64,000 nt of DNA from Nitrospiraceae bacterium (GTDB lineage Bacteria; Nitrospirota; Nitrospiria; Nitrospirales; Nitrospiraceae). The DNA lies in contig CAKKRE010000010.1 in the NCBI GenBank assembly GCA_919902505.1, positions 1-64,000 of the forward strand. The letters are read 5' to 3'. The translations under genes and the position numbers were made by a program. The notes under the pieces are model-generated. The model made no database searches, was not told the origin of the DNA, and was given only the letters and a program-made list of their open reading frames with translations. Of the stretch, positions 36,795 to 45,109 are shown piece after piece. Positions within the stretch are counted from its first letter, which is position 1. Every line of letters starts with the position of its first letter.

Positions 36795-38363
36795 ATGAGC
36801 CGCAAAACAAAAGACGCTCGCCAAAAAGCATCTTCTAGCGCCCGAAGAACCGGCTTCTTCATCTGGCCCCTCGGCAAGAGCCCCACCACGCCGGACGAGA
36901 TGAATACGTCCTACGGTCCGCGTATCGACGCGGACCGCTGGGACTTCCACGACGGCATCGATTTGCCCGCTCCCGTCGGTACACTGGTCCATGCCATGGC
37001 GGCCGGCTCGGTGCATCGCGCTGGACCGGCGGATGAAGGTTTTGGCTCAACGCATGTCATTCTCAAAGTCTGCGATCCATCTGACGGCCAGGATGATCTG
37101 TTCCTTGTCTATCTCCATCTCGACAGCATCGCAGATGGTGTGATCCCAGGCGCACAGGTGCATCAGGGTGACGTAATCGGCGCGGTGGGTCAGGAAGACG
37201 CGACCTACCCCCATCTGCATTTCGAGTTCAGGAAAGGCGGGCCCCAACAACATCGCAGCGTCCACCCTCTGCACTATCTGCCCTACCTCAATACGGCGAA
37301 CTTCAGGCAGCCTCGTTTGGATCGCTGCAATTTTTACCGCGACGACGGCGAGAAACGGGTGGTGAGGCTTCGCTTTGCCGTCCGGAACCGCCGGGAAGGC
37401 GATGTACAGGCTGTTCATGTGGAGTTGACGGGCGACGGTGTCGCAACCCGGGAACTTCACGTCGACTTCGATGACCGAGAGACCATCAATAGCGATAAAG
37501 GAGACGAGCACGCATTCAAGAACGGAATCGCCGTTGAGGGCTACCAGAAGTCCAATCTCAAGGGCGAAGGGTTGAACAATCTGCACTACGGCGTGCTGGT
37601 CGAGGATATTACTTCCGAATACGATTCTGTGAAACTTCAAATTCTAGACGTGAAGAACGAGAAGCCGAAAAGTGCTGAGTTCCCTCTGCCCACACTCGAA
37701 GACGGCAAGAACCCCATCAACAGTCGCGAGGGTTTTGAAGACCAGACATTTCCGCCGCCAGCTTGGGAATTGCATCTCTTGCCGGGCAATGTCTGCCGGC
37801 CGGATCCAGCCGCCGCTCTCACAGGCACACGGGGCCTACTCTGTCAGGACCTCCAGAGTGTGCAAGGGACCGCGATCCGCGCGGGGCTGCGCTTTGCCTT
37901 GCCCGTCAGCCGCTCGCCTGTCCGCCCTATGTCCTGGCGCTTGAAGGCGGATATCAAGCCTGTGGAACTGGAAATGGAAGAAGGGCTGGTGATTCATCCT
38001 TTGGCTTTCTTGATAGGCGACGATTTGGTGGCCGCCGCCTGTCTGCAGAAGGTCAGGAACGATGAATTCGTTACGGGTGTTCTCATTCGAACCGCGGACG
38101 GAATGTTTAGGGAAAGAATTGACATAGTCGAGGGAAAAATTGTTCGAAATGTCCCGGCCAGGTGGGAGCTTGATCTGATCAGGTTAGGCACCCGGCAAAC
38201 GATTGCCGTAGTACGAATCAATAAAAACGTGATTGCCCGGATCAACGGCGACACCACGAGCGTCGAGCCCGATACAGGGTGCGTCGGGATCCTGCATAAG
38301 CACAGTGGGTTACAGATAACCCTGCACCTCGATCAATTGCTCCTGACGGAAGCGCCGCGGTAG
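36795..38363 (+). CDS. M23 (LytM-type) metallopeptidase with long C-terminus
   Basis: 522 residues. Zinc ligands of the LytM/lysostaphin family are visible: His52 and Asp56 in FHDGID, then His108 in YLHLD and His140-x-His142 in PHLHFEF. These enzymes cut peptidoglycan cross-bridges. The C-terminal ~350 residues are beta-rich domains (CNFYRDDGEK..., GTAIRAGLRFALP...) of no known family. No signal peptide is present, so it is probably delivered in or on a particle or released by lysis. A partial copy lies at 34142. Confidence 0.8.
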   Translation: MSRKTKDARQKASSSARRTGFFIWPLGKSPTTPDEMNTSYGPRIDADRWDFHDGIDLPAPVGTLVHAMAAGSVHRAGPADEGFGSTHVILKVCDPSDGQDDLFLVYLHLDSIADGVIPGAQVHQGDVIGAVGQEDATYPHLHFEFRKGGPQQHRSVHPLHYLPYLNTANFRQPRLDRCNFYRDDGEKRVVRLRFAVRNRREGDVQAVHVELTGDGVATRELHVDFDDRETINSDKGDEHAFKNGIAVEGYQKSNLKGEGLNNLHYGVLVEDITSEYDSVKLQILDVKNEKPKSAEFPLPTLEDGKNPINSREGFEDQTFPPPAWELHLLPGNVCRPDPAAALTGTRGLLCQDLQSVQGTAIRAGLRFALPVSRSPVRPMSWRLKADIKPVELEMEEGLVIHPLAFLIGDDLVAAACLQKVRNDEFVTGVLIRTADGMFRERIDIVEGKIVRNVPARWELDLIRLGTRQTIAVVRINKNVIARINGDTTSVEPDTGCVGILHKHSGLQITLHLDQLLLTEAPR

Positions 38364-38561
38364 ACGTGGCTGTAGGCTGACGCAGGTTAGCCAGACGATG
38401 CATTTGACAGCCCGCGCCTATTTCTGGGAAAGGACCCAAAAGTTCACTGGAGCATGCTGGTGTGCACAGAGGGAACTTGGACGGTGATGCAGCAGGCGAG
38501 TTGCAGATTCGCAGACTCCTTGTATCTCTTTGAAGCAAGGAACTATTCTTTGGACTGTCTC

Positions 38562-38756
38562 TAGCCCGCATTCTTCATGACGGTTCGTCGCGAAAGTGCG
38601 GAGTCGCGAAGCGAGACGGGCGCGCGGAGCCGGGAGGGAGGAAGGCATCCGTGAACAGGATGTCGACCGACCGAGCGGCGAGCCCGCCCGCCGACAGGCT
38701 GGTCGCAGCTGCGAATCCGCGATTGCAGCAGCAGCGCTCATGAATAATGCGGGCTA
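38562..38756. repeat. 195-bp element with TAGCCCGCATT inverted ends
   Basis: The left end TAGCCCGCATTCTTCATGA and the right end TCATGAATAATGCGGGCTA are inverted near-copies (one mismatch). The interior differs from the 178-bp elements at 9120, 33933 and 54591, but the ends belong to the same general type. No gene is present, and the ~200 bases before it (38364-38561) also show none. Confidence 0.6.
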
Positions 38757-39057
38757 AGGCCTGTCGTCAAATCAAGCAAATGACTGAGGCTGCAAGGTGC
38801 AGGGCAGCCAAGAAGTTCCGGGCAGTTTTGTCAGAGCGGGTGGTGATGCAGCGGAACGGCTTGAGTTGGGCACAGAAGTGCTCGATCAGATTCCGCGCCT
38901 GATGCAAGACACGGTCATACGTTCGCAGCGTGTGACGATGGCACCGCGGCGGAATGACGGCTTGTGTGCCGCGCGCTGTCAACGGTTCGATCACACGCGC
39001 ATCCGCATCGTATCCCTTGTCAGCAATCAAGATGGGCGCGTGTCGCTGCGGGAGCAA
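38757..39057 (-). pseudogene. Truncated IS5-type transposase
   Basis: About 96 codons of the C-terminal transposase domain: ILIADKGYDADARV with the catalytic Asp, a later R-x-x-x-E-x-H pattern (ARNLIEHFCAQLK) and a final SDKTARNFLAALHLAA. The N-terminal half is missing. The presumed IS end is next to the 195-bp element, suggesting that a mobile sequence was rearranged here. Confidence 0.75.
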
Positions 39058-39065
39058 CCCATCCG

Positions 39066-39650
39066 CGCCCTCTCAATGCTTCAGTCCAAATTGCAGCAGG
39101 GGATAAAGCGGGGGCCCTCCTCACCTTGCAGGGAGCAAGAGACGCGGTAGGTGAGTAGGGGAGGTCGCGCATCTGCATTGAGCCTCGCTGAAAAGCTCTC
39201 GGTGGACGGTTCAAAAACGTTCTCTTCGCTATTGTTCTCGCTGAAGCTGAGAGTGGCAATGAAAAGGCGGCTCTCGAATCATCGGGAAAGATGGCAGCTG
39301 ATCCGATTGTGAAAGAGTCGCTGTTATCGGGAATTGCACAGGCCTTGTTTCAGACTGGTCACCGGGATCAGGCGAGGAAGGTGGTACCTTCCTTGACGGA
39401 CGATTGGTTGAAAGATCAGGTGCATTCTGATTTTGCGAGACAGTTTGCTGGAACCGGACGGTTTGCGGAGGACCTAAAAGAGGTGTCCGTAATAAAAACT
39501 GAATCCATCCGTGTCGAGGCTTTGGAGTCGATCGCGGAGAGCCGGGCCGATTCTATTAATGATCAAGATGTGATGAAGTGGATATCCCAGATTCAAGGGG
39601 TGCTCGCAAAGGCTTGGGCATTATTAGGTCTCACCCCTGAGGTATATTAA
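39066..39650 (+). pseudogene. Decayed alpha-helical repeat protein gene
   Basis: In one frame NASVQIAAGDKAGALLTLQGARDAVGE (39084-39158) stops; in another from 39291 reading continues with MAADPIVKESLLSGIAQALFQ to the stop at 39650. Both look like alternating helices of a TPR/HEAT-like repeat. Several stops in between show that it is no longer a single gene. The intact part ends ILAKAWALLGL-like with little conservation apparent. Confidence 0.45.
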
Positions 39651-39737
39651 AACACTACCGGCGGGCGAGTCCCACGCTGACCTTCCAACATAACAATTGA
39701 ATTGCCCTGAATTCTTTCCGGGTGTGACTCGTTCTGA

Positions 39738-39743
39738 TATAGT
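39738..39743 (+). promoter_or_regulatory. deoB: -10 box at deoB, leaderless start
   Basis: TATAGT at 39738-39743 lies 6 bases before the first ATG of deoB at 39750, so transcription would start at or next to the ATG. There is no ribosome site before the ATG. The -35 region is weak (TTTCCG). Confidence 0.4.
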
Positions 39744-39749
39744 GCGCCT

Positions 39750-40904
39750 ATGATGACTCGAATCGTATTGCTGGTTCTGGATGGTTTCGGTATCGGGGCC
39801 TTGCCCGATGCCGAATCGTATGGCGACGCCGGCTGCAACACCCTGCAGCGGCTGGCTGCTATTTCCAAGGGGCTCGCCCTGCCGAACTTTGAACAACTCG
39901 GGCTTGGGCATCTGGGACAGTTTCAAGGCATTCGCCCGATGGTGCAGCCGGAAGGCTGTTACGGGACTCTCGGGTTTTCGACCAAGGGAAAAAACTCTCT
40001 CTCCGGGCATTGGGAAATCGCCGGATACGTGATCGAAGAAGGCGAGCGCCCCTGTGAAACCTTCACGACCGAACTGGCGAATGCGCTCGAGGCCGCGCTG
40101 GGACAGAAGACCCTTGGCAATTGCCGAGCGGTCACGCAGGAGCCGATTGCCGAATTCGGCGGGGAACATCAGAAATCAGGGATGCCCATCGCCTGGATCG
40201 ATACGGCGGGGACTATTTTTCTGGCGGCGCATGAGCAGGTGGTGCCGCCTGAAGAGCTGTATCGCCTGGCGCGTGAAGCCCGAAAGTTGCTCAAGAGCAT
40301 GGTGCCGATTGTGCGCGTGGTCGCCTGCCCTTTCGTCGGGCAGTCAGGCAAGTTTACTGCGACGGAGCGGCGGCGGGATTTTTCCGTGGAACCGCCGGGG
40401 CTGACGTTACTGGATCACTTGAGCCGGGCCAGCCAGCTCGTCATTGGAGTGGGAAAGGTCGGTGACCTGTTCAGCGGGCGCGGGGTGACGAGATCGGTGC
40501 CGCTGTTCCAGGCGGAAGCCGTCATGGATGAAGTGGTCGGCATGTTCAGTAAGGTGCCGCGCGGCTTGATCTACGCGAGTCTCCCGGTCATCAATCCTGA
40601 TCTTCAGACCACGGTGTCCACATTACAGCAGATCGATCGCCGGCTTCGGGATTTGCAGGAATCCCTCAAGGTCGGAGACGTGTTGATCATTACCGGTGAT
40701 CACGGGTTCGATTGTGCGAGGCCCAATCCCGGCCATTCGCGCGAGTATGTGCCTTGTCTTGTGACCGGTCCGCGGCTCGCGCGTGGAGTGAACCTTGGAA
40801 CCAGGACAACCGCAGCGGACCTCGGCCAAACCATCGGCGAGGCATTGGGCGCCACCAGACTGCCCTGGGGCGATAGTTTTCTGGATGCGTTGCAGTCTCG
40901 TTAG
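39750..40904 (+). CDS. deoB: Phosphopentomutase
   Basis: 384 residues (two ATGs in a row, either may be used). Family motifs: LLVLDGFGIGALPDA with the metal Asp, SGHWEIAG near residue 89, and near residue 313 ITGDHGFDCARPNPGHSREYVP, carrying the second metal site. Converts ribose or deoxyribose 1-phosphate to the 5-phosphate. Works before DeoC, whose gene is at 18689. Confidence 0.95.
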   Translation: MMTRIVLLVLDGFGIGALPDAESYGDAGCNTLQRLAAISKGLALPNFEQLGLGHLGQFQGIRPMVQPEGCYGTLGFSTKGKNSLSGHWEIAGYVIEEGERPCETFTTELANALEAALGQKTLGNCRAVTQEPIAEFGGEHQKSGMPIAWIDTAGTIFLAAHEQVVPPEELYRLAREARKLLKSMVPIVRVVACPFVGQSGKFTATERRRDFSVEPPGLTLLDHLSRASQLVIGVGKVGDLFSGRGVTRSVPLFQAEAVMDEVVGMFSKVPRGLIYASLPVINPDLQTTVSTLQQIDRRLRDLQESLKVGDVLIITGDHGFDCARPNPGHSREYVPCLVTGPRLARGVNLGTRTTAADLGQTIGEALGATRLPWGDSFLDALQSR

Positions 40905-40949
40905 CGCGTGCGTGTTCATCAGTAGCGGCGGCGAGTGAAAGGATCACCT

Positions 40950-41411
40950 GTGTCGATTGACGCGACGTTGAAATCTCTCGGGATCGAGTTGCCGGCGCCT
41001 CCGAAACCGGTTGCGAGTTACGTGCCTGCAGTGCTTGCGGGCGATCTGCTCTATCTCAGCGGTATGTTGCCGTTTCGAGACGGCCAGGTCGTCTTCACCG
41101 GGAAACTCGGCCAGGAGGTTACGGTCGAGCGCGGGGCCGAGGCGGCGAGGCTGGCGCTGTTGAATGCCTTGGCGGTGATCCGACATGAACTCGGTTCATT
41201 GGATCGTGTGAAGCGGATTGTGCGTGTCGTGGGTCACGTCGCGTCAGCTTCGGGGTTCGTGCAGCAGCCTGCAGTGATCAATGGGGCGTCCGATCTACTG
41301 GTGCAGGTGTTCGGTGAGGCAGGACGCCACGCTCGGGTGGCGCTGGGTGCGGCGGAGTTGCCGTTGCACGCTGCGATTGAACTTGAATTGCTGGTCCAGG
41401 TCCGGCCCTAA
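40950..41411 (+). CDS. RidA/YjgF family protein
   Basis: 153 residues from GTG 40950 with AAAGGA upstream; a longer frame from 40935 is less likely. RidA-like trimeric fold: YVPAVLAGDLLYLSGMLPF, then RVVGHVASASGFVQQP and a C-terminal ARVALGAAELPLHAAIELE. The GAAELP segment and Glu in AIELE replace the Arg/Glu pair of classical RidA in part, so deaminase activity is uncertain. Probably the last gene of the deoB unit. Confidence 0.8.
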   Translation: MSIDATLKSLGIELPAPPKPVASYVPAVLAGDLLYLSGMLPFRDGQVVFTGKLGQEVTVERGAEAARLALLNALAVIRHELGSLDRVKRIVRVVGHVASASGFVQQPAVINGASDLLVQVFGEAGRHARVALGAAELPLHAAIELELLVQVRP

Positions 41412-41655
41412 AAGACCTTCCTCGACCTGCTCCCTTCCTGTCGCGGCTGCTTGCCTTGACATCAAAAAAATCCGCTTGTTATAGTCCGTGAGCCCCTTCG
41501 CTTATTGCCGTACCCCCCATCCGGCCTCGCTGCCTCAGTTGCGTGGGGTTCCCGTGCCACGTGCGGGGCGTTCGTCTGATGTGCCATCATTAACAGCCTC
41601 GTCCAGGTCTGTTGGTCAGGCCCACGCCGAGGCTGTTCGTAGGGAGTGCCATCCC

Positions 41656-43332
41656 ATGAAATACATCGCTCGTGTCATGCTCGGCGTCGCCCTGTGCGCG
41701 GGCCCGATCGTTTCCGGAGAAGTCCGGGCAGAGGCGCCGGCCCTTCATCCCAATGCCGCCGTGCCGGGAGCGACCCTCTCGATCACCGGGAAGGGGTTCG
41801 GCCCCTATAAATCGACCAAGTTTAATCAGGTGACGTTCCAGGGTGTGCCGGCGTTGGTCCAACGCTGGGACTCCGATCTCATCGAGGTGCGCGTGCCCTC
41901 GCAGGCGGCCAATGGACCGGTCGATGTCGTCATCGGCAAGAAACATCTGAAGGCCGGGTCCTTTACCCGCTTAGAGCCCGCCATTCACTCCTTGTCGCCG
42001 GCCGAGGCCGAACCGGGAGCGATTCTGGAGATCACGGGCGAACATTTCGGCAATACCGCCGGGCCGCGCGATCCGAACACTATTTTTGGTGTCAACAGCG
42101 TGGCCGTTGGCGACGTGACCGTTCGTGTGCGTAAGTGGCGTGACGACAAGATCGAGGTTGAATTGCCGGCCAACGTGCAGACTGGTGACGTGGTGGTCCG
42201 CATGGCCTCGTCCGACCCGCTTCCTGACGGCTCCTGCTGCGCGCCGGTTAAGCAGGTCGTGAGTAACGCCCTGCCGGTGCGGGTGTTGGCCTCCGTGCGT
42301 GTGGATCCGGTGAGTGGTCCGGTGGGGACGAAGGTCGTGTTGTTCGGCAAGGGGTTCGGCGTGACGAGAAACCCTGAGGATGGGGTGTCGTTCGGCGGTC
42401 ACCTGGCGACGGTGTCGCAGTGGACCGACACGGCCATCGTGGTGCATGTGCCGCTTGATGCGCAAACCGGACCTGTTGTCATGAAGCGCAGCGGGCAGGC
42501 ACGCACGGTCGGGACCTACACCGTGCAGACGCCGCAGGCGACCGGTCTGATTCCGACTCAGGCTCCGATCGGGACGTTGCTGAAGATTACCGGCGACAAT
42601 TTCGGCTTCTACTCCGAGGCCGGGGCGACGCCCTATAACTACCTCGACTTTTCACTCAGCGAAAATACCGTCGAGATCGGCGGAGTGCAGGCCATTGTCT
42701 ACCGCTGGGGCAACGACCGGATCGACGTCTGGGTGCCCTATAGCGCCAAGAGCGGCCCGGTGGTCGTGAAGCGCGCCGCCAATTCACCGAAGCCAGACGG
42801 GACCTGTTGTGCCGACAAGAAGGTGCTTGAAACCGAGGTCGGCATGTTCACGCTGATCACTCCGACAATCGATTCTTACAGTCCGATCACCGGGGGATTG
42901 GATGAGGTGGTGACGATCAAGGGGAGCGGGTTCGGTAAATTCCTCAAGACGACCGAGCCGAGCAAAGTCATTACGGACAGTGTGTATGCCAGGGTTTCCC
43001 CGGAGCTGGGGGAAAACGTATCACGCACCGAAGTGTTGTTCAACGGAGTCGGGGCGATCGTGCAGTCCTGGACGGACATGGAAATCAAAGTCAAGATTCC
43101 TCATCGACATTCCTATGGCGTGGGCAAGCTCGGCGAGTTTAATCCGGATCTGACGTCCGGACCGCTTGTGGTCCGTCGTGGATCGTGGGATCTCCTGCCG
43201 GACGGCTCCTGTTGCACCCCGAAGAAGTGGCTCACGCTCGAGGCCGGCACGTTTACGATCCAGCCTACCGGACTGCCGGATGCGAGTTACTGGCGGAATC
43301 CCAGTTCAGAGAATACTCACCATCAACAATGA
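41656..43332 (+). CDS. Exported protein with IPT/TIG repeats
   Basis: 558 residues from ATG 41656 with a signal peptide (ends ...VRA-EA). About five IPT/TIG-like Ig folds begin with PGATLSITGKGFG, PGAILEITGEHFG, VGTKVVLFGKGFG, IGTLLKITGDNFG, DEVVTIKGSGFG. Three repeats carry a DGxCC motif (PDGSCCAPVKQ, PDGTCCADKK, PDGSCCTPKK) that is not usual in TIG domains. Surface-exposed binding or matrix role is likely. The stop overlaps the next start (ATGA). Confidence 0.75.
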   Translation: MKYIARVMLGVALCAGPIVSGEVRAEAPALHPNAAVPGATLSITGKGFGPYKSTKFNQVTFQGVPALVQRWDSDLIEVRVPSQAANGPVDVVIGKKHLKAGSFTRLEPAIHSLSPAEAEPGAILEITGEHFGNTAGPRDPNTIFGVNSVAVGDVTVRVRKWRDDKIEVELPANVQTGDVVVRMASSDPLPDGSCCAPVKQVVSNALPVRVLASVRVDPVSGPVGTKVVLFGKGFGVTRNPEDGVSFGGHLATVSQWTDTAIVVHVPLDAQTGPVVMKRSGQARTVGTYTVQTPQATGLIPTQAPIGTLLKITGDNFGFYSEAGATPYNYLDFSLSENTVEIGGVQAIVYRWGNDRIDVWVPYSAKSGPVVVKRAANSPKPDGTCCADKKVLETEVGMFTLITPTIDSYSPITGGLDEVVTIKGSGFGKFLKTTEPSKVITDSVYARVSPELGENVSRTEVLFNGVGAIVQSWTDMEIKVKIPHRHSYGVGKLGEFNPDLTSGPLVVRRGSWDLLPDGSCCTPKKWLTLEAGTFTIQPTGLPDASYWRNPSSENTHHQQ

Positions 43333-44312
43333 GGCGTCGTACCTTGCACATTCTGGCAGTTGCATCGTGGTTGCTCATCGCCCTTCTGTGCGCAGGCACG
43401 GCCGGGGCGGCTTCCCCGGAGATCCGGGCTACCGTGGCGATGCAGAAGAGCGGATCTGAAGCCACGTTGCTGGGCATGTTCTTTCACGATCCTCAACTTG
43501 GCTGGGCCGTGGGGTCCGGCGGGACGATTCTCAAGACGACCGACGGCGGCCGTAAATGGAAGAAGCTCTCCAGCGGCACCACGTCGCTGCTGACGGCCGT
43601 GTATTTCCAGGATGCTCGTCGAGGATGGGTCGTGGGCGCTAATGGCACCGTGCGGACCAGCCGGGATGGTGGAGAAACCTGGAGCGTCGTGTTTGTGTCC
43701 ACGCAGGCCCCGCTCTACGGGATTGCGTTCGTGACGCCTCAGAAGGGCTGGTTGGTCGGCGGCAATGGTACGATTCTGCAGACGACCGACGGCGGAGAGA
43801 ATTGGACGGATCAAGCCAGCGGCACGAGCGCCGCGCTGCATTCCATTGTCTTGACGAACCCGCAACACGGGGCGATCGTTGGTGCGCTGGGCACGATTCT
43901 CACGACATCCGACGGCGGCGCGACCTGGACGTCGCAGGTCAGCCAGAGTTCGGCCACGTTTTTCGATGTAGCTTTTGCGGATGAAGCGAACGGCTGGGCG
44001 GTCGGCAACGCTGGCGCGCTGTTTCAAACGACCGACGGGGGCACGCACTGGATCGATCGGACCTTACCTTGCGGCCGGACCTGTAACAAGCTGACCGATC
44101 TGATTCGGGTCCGTTTTACCGATGCGCAGCAGGGCTGGATCGTGGGGGAGCATGGCCAGATTTTGCGAACCACCGATGCGGGTTTTAACTGGGTGGAAGA
44201 AGCCAGTCCGGTGAAACGCTCGCTCATGGCCTTGAGTTTTCCTCACACCACCGCCGGGTGGGCGGCAGGCGAGGGGGGAACTATCATTTCGATCAGCCCG
44301 GGACGCCGGTAG
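43329..44312 (+). CDS. Exported YCF48-like beta-propeller protein
   Basis: 327 residues, signal peptide, coupled to the TIG gene by ATGA. Seven or so repeats of WxVGxxGTILxTxDGGxxW (e.g. GWAVGSGGTILKTTDGG, GWVVGANGTVRTSRDGG) form a BNR/YCF48-type propeller. YCF48 assists photosystem assembly in phototrophs; in this non-phototrophic context the role is unknown. It probably partners the TIG protein. Confidence 0.75.
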   Translation: MRRRTLHILAVASWLLIALLCAGTAGAASPEIRATVAMQKSGSEATLLGMFFHDPQLGWAVGSGGTILKTTDGGRKWKKLSSGTTSLLTAVYFQDARRGWVVGANGTVRTSRDGGETWSVVFVSTQAPLYGIAFVTPQKGWLVGGNGTILQTTDGGENWTDQASGTSAALHSIVLTNPQHGAIVGALGTILTTSDGGATWTSQVSQSSATFFDVAFADEANGWAVGNAGALFQTTDGGTHWIDRTLPCGRTCNKLTDLIRVRFTDAQQGWIVGEHGQILRTTDAGFNWVEEASPVKRSLMALSFPHTTAGWAAGEGGTIISISPGRR

Positions 44313-44336
44313 CGTTCTCATCTGAGAAGCGCGAGC

Positions 44337-45074
44337 CTACCCCAGTCGGCCCAATCGACTCTGCACAATACTCAGCGCAGTGACCGCAGCGGTGTCCGCA
44401 CGGAGGATGCACTCGCCGAGACTCACGGCCTGGCAGTTCTGTGACAAGGCCAGAGCGATTTCTTCTTCAGCCCATCCCCCTTCGGGTCCAATGATCACGG
44501 TGAGCTGTTCCGAGGGGAGACTCGGCAGAGGTATCCTGGCCAATGCGGCAGCCTCGTGGCGTTCTGCCAGGAGAAGCGAGCGGGTCGCTTTGTGAGTGGA
44601 AAAGTACCGGCGTGACTCCAGCGGTTCCAACACTTCCGGGGGCTGCCACTGCTCCGATTGTTGCGCCGCTTCAGTGGCGATGCGCTGCCAGCGGGCCACT
44701 TGGGCGGCGATCCTGTCCGGCTGCGGTCGTACCACCCCATGGCGCGAAATGAGGGGAAGAATCGTCCGTACACCCAACTCGCTCGCCTTCTGCACCACCC
44801 AATCCATATGGTCGCCTTTGAGCAGGGCTTGTGCGAGCAGCAGGGGGGGGCCGGTCTCGACGGGTCCCTGCCGTTGTTCGAGAATCTCTGCCGTGACCAC
44901 TTGTTGGGCTACTTGCAGCACCCGCACATGATATCGTCGCCGTCGTTCGTCGGTGAGCCGCAGATTCTCGCCCGGTTTGACGCGCAGGCTGGCTCGCAGG
45001 TGATGACAGAGATCGCCCGTCAGGGTGATCCGGGATTCACGAATATCTGATGAGGAAATGAAGAATGCCGGCAT
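44337..45074 (-). CDS. rsmE: 16S rRNA m3U1498 methyltransferase
   Basis: 245 residues. SPOUT methyltransferase motifs: IIGPEGGWAEEEIALA and LGECILRADTAAVTAL with the knot near the C-terminus; an OB/PUA-like N-terminus (HLRASLRVKPGE). Methylates U1498 in 16S rRNA. It follows dnaJ on the minus strand with a 35-base gap. Confidence 0.93.
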   Translation of the reverse strand: MPAFFISSSDIRESRITLTGDLCHHLRASLRVKPGENLRLTDERRRRYHVRVLQVAQQVVTAEILEQRQGPVETGPPLLLAQALLKGDHMDWVVQKASELGVRTILPLISRHGVVRPQPDRIAAQVARWQRIATEAAQQSEQWQPPEVLEPLESRRYFSTHKATRSLLLAERHEAAALARIPLPSLPSEQLTVIIGPEGGWAEEEIALALSQNCQAVSLGECILRADTAAVTALSIVQSRLGRLG

Positions 45075-45109
45075 GGTGGTCGGCGGATCAGGCGGGGACG
45101 GTGATCGGT

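Noticed and set aside
22090-38363. A complete prophage
   Set aside because: No terminase, portal, integrase, replication or lysis-holin genes are visible within the cluster.
22090-38363. CRISPR array
   Set aside because: Repeats in this region are coding and in frame; no spacer-repeat alternation of CRISPR type was seen.
44315-44328. TTCTCATCTGAGAA hairpin between convergent genes
   Set aside because: Short stem and no T-run; not called as a terminator.
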